From Cercophora sp. LCS_1 (lineage: Eukaryota > Ascomycota > Sordariomycetes > Sordariales > Lasiosphaeriaceae), in contig JAPZLL010000003.1 of assembly GCA_036250225.1 (NCBI GenBank), forward strand, positions 1,302,001-1,366,000: a DNA stretch of 64,000 nt, read 5' to 3'. A program made the position numbers and the translations under genes. A model generated the notes under the pieces. That model worked only from the letters and a program-made list of their open reading frames with translations, ran no database searches and was not told the origin of the DNA. The stretch's first letter is position 1. Each line of letters opens with the position of its first letter. Below are positions 55,260 to 64,000 of the stretch, piece by piece.

Positions 55260-58200
55260 GGTGTATCAAAACCGTTCCGGACGATATGGTACTAGTCAAA
55301 AAGTGCTGTAGAAGCAGTGCTGAGGCGGCGGGCTCGCGAGAGAGTGTTTGCGAGTCTGTATGCTGCTAGGGCTGGCTCGATGTCTTGAGCTTGGAAGGAG
55401 GGTAGTGCGCCGGGCAGAGTGAGTTCAACTCAAGAGAAGAAAGGGACGGGCTAGCCGTCAAGGAGTGGATGAGGCAGCTTGAGTGTCGGTGAAGACGACG
55501 GTGTCCAGAAAAGACTGTCGAAAGGAATGAATGCCACAGAGGGACGAGAAGCTTTCTTATATGCCGCCAAGCGAAGGTGAGGGAGAAAAAGAGTGAAAGT
55601 GAGGCGCACAGCTATCACGAGAAGGGCAAGGGAAAAGAAAGAAAAGAGGAATGAGAGGACGAGAGGAAGCGCTGCAGGAACGAGCCCGGACGGACAAGTG
55701 ATTGGACGGGAGCGTTGCGGTTGCACGGGGAACTTTTATGGACCAAACCACTCAGGCGGCCAGATGCCCGTTGAGCTTGGCATCTCTCAGGCGGCGCCCT
55801 GGACCCGACCATTCAAAGCAGGTCATTCCGCTGTGGCCACCCCAGTCCGTTGCAAGACCTGGAGAGAGGATCGCCACGGTGGGGATCTTGGGTAGCAGGG
55901 GGTTGGAGTGGTGAGGCAGCCCGCCCCCTGGCTAAGCTTTGTGATAGGCCGGTTGCCAGCCGGCTCGCCTGTTTCAAAGGTACAGATTGGGTTGGAACGA
56001 CAGAACAATTCCCGCGGTGACAACGGCGTCGTGCGTGGAACAGAAATAGTGGGCAGACGCATAGCTCCCTCCCGCTTTGTTACCCCTGACTAGTAGAAGC
56101 AAGATGCGGTTGGACAGTCCACAACCACAACCGGTCATTGTGGGAGCGCAGTCCGCCGTGATTCCTTTCGTCTGTGCCGCCGTGCGGCTCCCCGTCGGCA
56201 AACATCCACAGAATCCGTCTCTCATCAGCGGGTACCGACAGGATCCCCAGATGGATGGATCTCGCATCTCCCACTTGGGTGCCGAAGGCATTGACCGCTC
56301 GATGCCCCGCCGCTTCCTTTCTGTTCCTCTGCCTGACAAGAATCGGGATTCCGCGGCTGACGTTAGCACCAAAGAGGCACCTCCCTGCAGATCAACGAGT
56401 CGTTTCTCTCCAAGACCATCCTGTCATTCCCAGGCTCTCCCTGCGGTCGTTGTTCGGCTGCTATTACAGTGCTCGGGAGCTTTTTCCAGCTGACTCGGAT
56501 TTTCTTTCTCCTCCACCTGCAGCGGGACCAAACACAGCGGCCATGATAAATGGAGTCCGAAGGCGCTCTGTCAGGGGCTATCCCACTGAACCCCGCAGCT
56601 CGAGGAAAATAGACTGGACGATGCGAGCAGAACAGACGAAAGGTGGGATCGGGCGAAAACCCATCGAGGGGTTGAGCTGCACGTGGAGCCCGTGCCTGCC
56701 AAGCATTGAGATGACAGGGGCCAAAGCTCTAACACTCGCCCATCGATCCCGCCGCATGAAGGGTGTCGAGCTTAACCCCCAAAATACCAACTGCCTATTT
56801 ACGATCTACCGCAATCCGGGGAAACCCATCCGCAGGTAAATTGGGCTCAGAGAGCCTCGCCAGGTATTCTTCTCGTCACGCTTAGATGAAGTGCCCTCCA
56901 CTGGGTCCGTCACATCACGCAACTGCCGTCTCTGGGATCTCGACCGGTTTCAATGTTTCGACTGACGGGCACTTTGGCTGGACCGCGGATGTCTTGCCTC
57001 TTCGGTGGGTTTTCGTTTTCGTTCCCCTGGGGTCCCCTGAATGTTGCGCAAACGCTGCGCACCCAATCCAAGGGGTTGAACACGTCCCTTTCAGTTGCGC
57101 TGTCGAGGCGTGCCTACCAGTGGTACGGGCGGGTGGCACCGTGGCCCCGCCTTCCACAGCCAGTCATCGTGGAGATCGGCCATCTTGCCGGCGAGCCCCT
57201 GGTGGCGTGACAGGGGTGCGATGTGGGGCACAGGGGCTCAGAGACCCCAGGCCCAAGAGGCGACTGGCGCAGCGGTCTGAACTGTGAAACATGAAGCGGG
57301 GGTCAGGGCTCCATGAGCTGGGTAAAAGACGCCACAACACCCAACTGTCACACGTCGACTCACCTTTTTTCTTTCGGCTGGGAAGGGGGAACGAACAAGA
57401 ATCACACTGGAGCTTTATTCATGGCCTCTGAGTTGTCGATTTCGTTTTGTTTCGGCGCTTGACAAACATATTGTCGTCATCTGATGTTCTGTCGCCATCG
57501 TCGGTCGTTCAGGCTGGGGAACTATGACCCTTGCAAGCGTCCAGTGAGGCTCTCGGCAGCGCCCGATGGCTTGCCCCAGCTGTCGCTGTGGCTGCCTTGG
57601 GAAGCAAACCCCGGCAAGCTCCCTCAACCGCGTATACATGGCCAGTAAACGCATCTTCCAGGCCCGGACGACGCCAGAGAGCGGCGAAAAGATCGGTGTT
57701 TCCCATCGACCATGGCCAAAATTTGCAGCATAAACTCGTAACTTCGCGAAGCTGCAAAAGGATGGTGGCGCAGCTGTCTCTGTTCAGCGGGTAAACAGGG
57801 AAACTCGTGATCGACCTTGATCTTCGCGAGGATTGCAACCGACCCTCAGGATATTCATAGCACGCACGTGCTCAAGCATTGGGATCGCCATTTCTACTCT
57901 AGAGATTTCCTCGTGGTTCGGAGGTCGATCTGGAGGCCGCCTTAGGCAGCCCGTTTGCACATCGGAAGGCCGACTCCGCCAACCCGTCCTGAAGCCCGTT
58001 GCTGCAACCGGTTCTCGGGCCGTTGTGATCGGTCTTGTTTTACCCACAAACTGATGCAAGATATGCGTCACTCCAGCTTCACGCAGGCAGGCAGCCCGTG
58101 GCCATAACGAGGTCACCACGTGACAGCCTTCCTCCATCAGAACAAGGGTCACGAACCTGGTGTTTCGGGAGACGGGCACTTTCGGAGAGTTGACTGGTAA

Positions 58201-58358
58201 ATGCTACGCTGTTGATGAGGTTGCCCACTATGGACCCGGCCTACCGACCTGGCAACCCGCCGCTCTCAAGGATTCTCAGAGACCTAGCCGACTCCTGGAT
58301 GCCGTCCCCTGAGTGTATGTTGCCCCCAATCTCCCGACCCAATTCACGGTTCACCGGC
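55260..58358. other. Long gene-poor interval upstream of the LPMO
   Basis: About 3.1 kb without a supported gene. The left side is the LPMO promoter, beginning with a purine-rich (minus-strand pyrimidine-rich) stretch at 55560-55680. The right side is the 3' flank of the cyclotransferase gene. Short open frames here have no domain. Confidence 0.5.
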
Positions 58359-59104
58359 CTACTCATCGGCGACCTTTGCAGGATCCTCGGGATCACACTC
58401 TATGGAACTTTGTCAGCAATCTCGCCTGTGCCTCCTTCAGCACCCTAAAGCTAGAACCAACTTACCGTCAAAGACAACGCCGGCCCTGGTCCAATTCCTC
58501 ATCTTCTCCTTACGAAATTCTTCGAGGTCCCATTCCCTGCCCTCCAGCTCGTCCGTGGCCAGGAAGACGTAAACCCATGCCTTTTTTTCTTCCCCCTCGA
58601 CATTGCCCTCCCCCTTGACATTGCCGACCTTATCGAGCAACTTCACAGTGACCAATCGACGCTCGTATGAGCCCCCCTCAAAATAATCGAGGCGCTGGAT
58701 ATTAGCCCGCGTTAGGCCCGTTGCAAAGGTTCCAAAGACCGAGTGGTCCTTGTCCTCCGTGATGCCGGGGTAGTCGGCCAATTTCACACGGCGTCGGCAG
58801 TAGCCATGGAGAAGCGCCGGCTGGAAAGTGTATAGATCGCGGATGGCAGCCGGGACGTCTTTCGTGTTATGGCAGACGGTGAAAAACACATCCGGAACCA
58901 TCTGCATGGCTGGCCGTCAGTAAACATGCCACTCGAATAAGAGGGGCTTGGCAAAAGGGCGAGGGGAGTCGAACCAGCGTTCCTATCGCTCAGTTAGTGT
59001 TGCACAAGCGTGACTGCCGGGTGGTATGGCAAGATTCTGGTCTTACCGTAGAAGAAAGCACAGTGGTCCCCGTCGTCGCTCTGAGCGCTGTCGTTTTGCG
59101 CCAT
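58359..59104 (-). CDS. AIG2-like gamma-glutamylcyclotransferase family protein
   Basis: Exons are 59104-59047, 58909-58466 and 58399-58359 (introns of 137 and 66 bases), giving 180 residues. The fold is that of the GGCT/AIG2 family, which releases 5-oxoproline from gamma-glutamyl compounds. It starts MAQNDSAQSDDGDHCAFFY and continues AMQMVPDVFFTVCHNT; the usual YGTL nucleotide-like loop is therefore altered to YAMQ. The catalytic glutamate is probably the Glu in LDYFEGGSYERRLV. PALLHGYCRRRVKLADYPGI and KAWVYVFLATDELEGREWDL are typical of fungal members. The last exon adds only ECDPEDPAKVADE. Substrate is unknown. The first acceptor (GGCCAG) was chosen because it preserves phase. Confidence 0.88.
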
Positions 59105-62100
59105 GGCATTCAGTTGACGATGAGAGGTGTTGTTGAGTGCTACAATTCTGGTAAGTTGAGCTCACCACAGGGGCCAGAGGGGTAGGTTGGTTGAGGTGAT
59201 TTAACATAAAGGTTGGAAAGAGCAATCGAGTGAATGATGGAGCTACAGATCTCACCTTCTAGGCTTCACAGCCCGCAATTTTGCCTGGGGTTCAAGGCGG
59301 CACTTAAACTTTGGGCAGCGCTTTCCAAGTTGCATCAACCTGAGTTTAGAACCTGAGGTTTGTCGACGTTCGTGAAGCCGGCGATTGCTCATCCCCATTC
59401 CTTATCGATCGCCCTCCTCGCCCGACGGTGGAGCGGATGCCGAACCGGCACGCACCCCCGCAACCATAGGCGCCACCGCCGCCCACATCCGCGAACAATG
59501 GCAAACATCAAAACCCACATGAGTAACCGTAGGAAATATATTTCTTATTCGGCATTGGATTCCTAATTGGGAGAACCTCTGATCCCATGGTATAGTTTCC
59601 GAAGGTTCGAATAGCGTCGACTGGGACGAACGCGTTTGCCGCATCTTCAACCTGAGATGATGAGACGCCCTGCTACCCCGCCTGACATCAATCAAGTTTG
59701 CCACTTCACATTGTTATCACACAGCACTTAGCGATGAAGATGTAATGGGAATACCTAATTCAGAACCAGAAAGACAAACCCGGTGAACTGAGGCAATCCC
59801 GATTCGATTTCAACACCCTCAGAATAGTCTTCGGATATCAGGATGAATATGCCCACTTTTCAGGTAGATGTGACTGAAGGCCAAGTATCGATTCGACATG
59901 GACGTTTCGGCCCCACTTTCGGTTGAAGACATGGATGACCGACCAGCGACCCCATCATGCCCAAGCCTGCCGCGCATTGGACCGACTCTCGAGACCTGAC
60001 ACAGCCATTCTCTTGTCACACACATGGACCCAGAGCTGAGGAGATATCCTTTCACAAGTTCCGCACCACCGATCTCTCAGTTCTAGACCAGCAGAGCAGC
60101 TACCACAAAGTCCAGCAATGCTGTTCTCAAGCCAGTCCGGATGGCCTCCCATACGCATGGGTTGGCACCTGCTGCACAAGAAAAAAAAAGAAAAAAAAAC
60201 TAGCAGCTCTGAGCCCCCGGAGAGCATCAATTTCACGTTTAAGTGGTACATATGGGGAACTCTGTTGCATGTATCTGGTGGATATCGACTCAACCTCCCA
60301 CGGCGTGTGACGCGGATGGGAAACCCAGCCGATGGTACACCCACGGTTGGTTGCTCTAAGACCTCGTAGGACCGCTCAAGGTCAACTTTTACAAGCGGAG
60401 CTGCCACAAGATCGGTACAAAGCGGGGTTTGCGGCACAAAATCTCGCCTGTAACGGATATCGATGACATCGATCTCACTTTCTCCGAGTGTGGCCGCACA
60501 AGCGTTGCTCAGAAGTTAGTAACAAGACCACCGCACACCGAACTGAACCCGGCTGGTGCTGCTATGAGCGGTATGAACGGGTAGGGATATTTCCTATCAG
60601 GTGGTTGTTTTTTGCCAGAGACTACCTAGGTTGCCCAGACACCAAACCGAGCCCCTGAAAGCGGTCTGTTGGCAGAGCAATCCCCAGGGGTTCGGATAGG
60701 GGTCACCTCAACCAACTCACTCCGCAGATTGACCCACAATTGAGCAGGATGTAGTCGTGCGATTCTGGCCTCAAAACTAAAAACAGGCACTTAATTCTCT
60801 GGTCGTATTCTTTCGCAGATCCTGCCGCCACAGCATACAGTCCACACACTCACTACCAACATTCATCATCGCGCTCGGTTCCCCCCATGGTTACCAGCCA
60901 GCAAGCCCCCGATCAAGGAAGTTTCCGCTCAATCCTCGCGAGTTCCTCTCTGACTCGTCGCCTATAAGCTGTCTTTCTCGCCGCCGCGTCAGTCGCCCCG
61001 CTTGGGAGATTGATAAGCAGGCTGCTGATGGTATAAGGCTCCCTCATGAATTCCGACATTCGACGGGCGGCGAGAGTTGCCGGATTTGCTGTTTGGCTGG
61101 AAATGTACTCGGAGTGTCTTTGCCCACTTTCGAGCCGCTCGCTATTCCCACCGCCTATGCCCTCCAATCTGTCCCTTGTCATCATCCCTCTCCTTTCTGA
61201 ACCGAGTTTACCGTGAGGAGGAATTCGAGTCTGAAATTTCCGGCGCTCGGGGCAGAGTCACTGGCTTGAACTGATTGAACGTGGTTATCACTCGGAGGGG
61301 GGTTCTGAGGCGAGTCTGAGAAACACCAATGGGCCGAATTCGTCGGTTTGATTGAAGAATCTAGCGTTATAAGTCGCAATGACGGGGCCGCCCAGATAGA
61401 TATGCCCACGGTCGCGAGAGCTCGCGGTCTGCGCCAGTGATTCCGCAACAGTCCGCCTGCAACCCCCCCGCATTCAAGACCGGCCGGCATTGAATCATTG
61501 GATTCCTGAACCCAAGGCGTCCGGTAGCAGCAAGTACGTGCATACCGCGAAGATAACTTCTCCAGCCCAATCTCATCCCGTGGTCAGCTTACCATTTGAT
61601 CGCCTTTTCACGCGCCGCCTGCAGATAGAACCTGCTCACCGCGTCACGCCATGACAAACTGGGAGGTTGGATGATTTTGTGGGTTCAACAGAGTACGTCT
61701 TGGGCCTCTGGATTCCGTACCGACTTCCTTTGGTCGGTACCAAGACGTAAAGAGAGTACATTGGGCCGTGTACCTCCTCGGGTTCTCAAATCCCAGATGG
61801 TGATTATTGGCGGGTCGGAGCGGAAAGAGGGCCTCGGCCTTTCGCCGCCATGGGGTGTCCGAGGCGAGTAATGTCCAATGTTGAGCCAGAGACCGCGTCT
61901 CGAGGCGCTTGATCGAACTACTAGAAGGTGTGGGAAGCTGAGCGCCCGATGACAACCAATAATGTGAGAGCGTATTGCCGTCGAGATGCATCGTCGTCCT
62001 GCTCATCACGATGTCGAACTTGGCTGCGTGTGGCCATTCAAGGATGTTCACGAGTTGGCGACATCAGCGGTGACCGACCTTGGTTGATGTCTGACCAATC

Positions 62101-63323
62101 CGTTGGTAGAGTCAGCAAGCTTTGTCGGTTTCCTCAACTCACCGAGTTACCCCGCCCCCACTGCTCATGCGAGCATTCTGCATTGCTATCACATAGATAC
62201 TATTCGACGGCGAGAACCGCGGCCCAAGTTACCCCTCACTGCCTCGTTTGCCTTGTTGCTGTCGGTTGGGCTAGTTGCGGACGACCTCGGTGGTTCGCAT
62301 CTCTGTGGGTGTTGCAGTGTGTTTCTGCGGACCGAACGAAATCTCGAGGTTAGTTGAGATACCCGAGGGTTGTCGGTTCAAGGTTATGCCGGCCCGGTGG
62401 TCACTGGTTCGGAGAATGCTAACGTGGACGTTTAGCGGCGTCGGAAAGAATAGAACCGAAGGAGGATCGAACTGGGTGGCAACGCAGGAGGTTGAGGAGA
62501 TGACTGGTCCGGTGGTAGAAGTCGAGCCTTCTTTCCATTTGCAGGCTGCGGTTGGGAGCGGAGGGGCCGATGTGTGAGAAGAATCTTTGAGTAGGAAGCA
62601 ACACATATGACGAGCATCGCTCTTTCCACTTTAGAGCGTCGAAAGCGAGACGTAAAATGAACTGGGAGAGCGATTTGTTCGGGGCCGCCCTCATCTTTAT
62701 GTGCCTACAATCATTTTGATGGAGCCCATAACCCCTGCCAGAAGCACTGAGCCCGACTGCATTCCCGTATGCCACGGCCAATCTTTGTATGAAGCAGCAC
62801 ACCACAACAGAGCGTCAGGCGCCGAATCGACAGGGGTGGGATGCCGCTCACTGCGCCGTCCAACGAGCTTGTCGCTCGGATGGCGCTGAAAGGCACCTAC
62901 CCCAGCGACCCTAGGCCCTAGGTTGCGTCATTGAGGGTAGCAGCGGCCCACTTCAAACTTTAGTAACAAATGCTTCCGGGTGTGGCGTGCGCCGTTGTTT
63001 GAATGACGGAGAATTCATGACAGTGGAATCCGACCCGAAGAAATATGGCCAAGACTGGCCCGAGCCGGTGCGGGGGTGGGGAATGGGGGGAGTCCGTCGT
63101 CCCGGGCCGATCCCGAGTGCCGATCCACCCGCGTTCGGGTCGTGATTTCCAGCATTGTGCGCCGCTAGCTCCCAACCCCGCATGACCTGAACGGGAGCCT
63201 CGGTCGCCGATAGCTTGCAGACAGGTTCGTTGTTTAAAACACACCAGCTCCAATGCTCAGCTCCCCATCCGGCACCCAAATCTCCGGTAGCTGATCAATT
63301 GGAGCCAATTCCAGCGTTCCAGC
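59105..63323. other. Long gene-poor interval upstream of acetoacetyl-CoA synthetase
   Basis: About 4.2 kb between divergent genes with no clearly supported gene, apart from one doubtful small open frame at 60913-61185. No repeat family, tRNA or strong coding signal was recognised. The ends must hold both promoters. Confidence 0.45.
60913..61185 (-). CDS. Doubtful small open reading frame, 90 residues
   Basis: It starts with two consecutive ATG codons and ends at a TGA. The C-terminal half reads like an amphipathic, charged helix (RKTAYRRRVREELARIERKL), and the middle (TLAARRMSEFMREPYTISSL) also looks protein-like. I recognise no family. It may be a small gene, an exon of a larger gene whose partners I could not find, or chance. 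Confidence 0.25.
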   Translation of the reverse strand: MMTRDRLEGIGGGNSERLESGQRHSEYISSQTANPATLAARRMSEFMREPYTISSLLINLPSGATDAAARKTAYRRRVREELARIERKLP

Positions 63324-63953
63324 ATGGCTGAGCAACCACACTCGGTCCCGGTGCCCCGGAAGCTCTGGGAGCACCCGGACCCGGAGAGCACCCAGATGTG
63401 GAAGTTCCTACAGAGCATCAACAAAAAGCACGGCCTCCAGCTCGACACCTTCAATGACCTACACAACTTCTCCCTGACGCGTCGCTCCGACTTTTGGGCT
63501 CACGTCTTCGACACGTCCGGCTTTATCCATGGCGGCCGCTACACCGCCGTTGTTGACGAGAGCTTGCCTATCAGCGCCATTCCGAAATGGTTTCCAGGCG
63601 CGTCTCTTAACTTTGCCGAGAACATGTTGTTCACGCGCAACGGGGCTGTTGATCAGAGAGGCACCGTTGGCAAGGAAGATGCCAAGACGGCCGTCACCGA
63701 GGTCCGCGAGGGTGCGAGCTCCACGAGGGAGGTGAGCTATGGCGAGTTGAGGGCCCGGGCTGGGAAGCTGGCTGCCGCAATGAAGGCCCGCGGTATTGAG
63801 AAGGGCGATCGTGTTGTGATTGTCGGAGCCAACAGCGTCGAGACGCTTCTAGTGTGGTTGGCGACATCGTGGGTTGGCGCCATTTTCAGCAGCAGCTCGA
63901 CAGACATGGGCGTTCAAGGTATTCTGCAGCGGGCCGTGCAGGTCAATCCCAAG
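63324..63953 (+). CDS. Acetoacetyl-CoA synthetase, first exon (gene continues past window)
   Basis: The ATG at 63324 opens MAEQPHSVPVPRKLWEHPDP. The exon codes 210 residues and ends at a GTGAGA donor after VQVNPK; the intron runs from 63954 to at least the last base of the window, which ends in a possible acceptor, ATTAG. The enzyme activates acetoacetate with ATP and CoA. Landmarks of the acyl-adenylate family N-terminus are PKWFPGASLNFAENML, VSYGELRARAGKLAAAMKAR and GIEKGDRVVIVGANSVETLL, followed by AIFSSSSTDMGVQGILQR. The order is that of acetoacetyl-CoA rather than acetyl-CoA synthetases. The AMP-binding and C-terminal domains lie outside the window. Confidence 0.9.
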
Positions 63954-64000
63954 GTGAGAGAAATCCTTCTCATCAAACGAGCCACATTGACGCAGATTAG

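Noticed and set aside
58940..59040. Possible tRNA: GGTTCGACTCC on the minus strand resembles a B box, and GCTCAGTTAGT on the plus strand resembles an A box
   Set aside because: The boxes are on opposite strands, the T-stem does not pair, and the segment is the first intron of the cyclotransferase gene.
60180..60200. Poly-A run as a retroposed gene end
   Set aside because: No coding similarity upstream and no target-site duplication; likely a simple homopolymer.

Overview
This is a stretch of nuclear genome from a filamentous ascomycete. Genes are GC-rich and split by short introns, mostly 48-82 bases with GTRNGT-type donors, YAG acceptors and CTRAY-like branch points. The protein families (mitochondrial uL4m/mL38, SNF4, VAC8, TRA1, MED19, an AA11 LPMO with a C-terminal cysteine-rich module) fit a Sordariomycete, most likely Sordariales/Chaetomiaceae; the order-level assignment is inference. 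I re-spliced each gene by hand by requiring matching phases and family-consistent junctions, so exon coordinates are reading-based predictions.

Layout: 1-5.9 kb holds a serine/threonine-rich single-pass membrane protein (-) and a gene-poor tract with an AT-rich, RIP-like relic. 5.9-7.9 kb is an alpha/beta-hydrolase (+). 8.9-10.0 kb is Mediator subunit Med19/Rox3 (-). 12.2-15.0 kb is a divergent pair of mitoribosomal large-subunit genes, uL4m (-) and mL38 (+). 15.4-20.0 kb is a large RhoGAP (-), followed by the AMPK gamma subunit SNF4 (-) and the armadillo protein VAC8 (+). 26.3-28.1 kb is a second divergent mitochondrial pair, IMP1-type inner-membrane protease (-) and mitochondrial IF-3 (+). 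28.7-32.4 kb is phosphoserine aminotransferase (-) divergent from eIF2B delta (+), with CPC1/GCN4-type sites between them. 32.7-36.3 kb has a small membrane protein (-) divergent from an SHG1-domain protein with a very long RS/RD tail (+). 36.6-37.9 kb is a degenerate short-chain dehydrogenase (-). A broken kinase-like relic lies at 40.0-40.4 kb. 41.4-53.1 kb is TRA1 (-), the SAGA/NuA4 scaffold. 54.1-55.3 kb is an AA11 LPMO (-), 58.4-59.1 kb an AIG2-like gamma-glutamylcyclotransferase (-), and 63.3 kb to the end is the first exon of acetoacetyl-CoA synthetase (+).

These are mostly conserved single-copy housekeeping genes arranged with many divergent promoters, not a biosynthetic cluster. Functional themes recur: mitochondrial translation/biogenesis (uL4m, mL38, IMP1, mtIF3, the small membrane protein), transcription/chromatin (MED19, SHG1, TRA1), and nutrient/stress signalling (SNF4, VAC8, eIF2B delta with SER1). 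I found no convincing tRNA, rRNA, CRISPR or intact transposon. I did not find a clearly new system. The best leads are the CPC1-type sites between SER1 and GCD2, the SHG1-RS architecture, the SDR lacking its catalytic lysine, and a set of introns whose retention would keep the reading frame.
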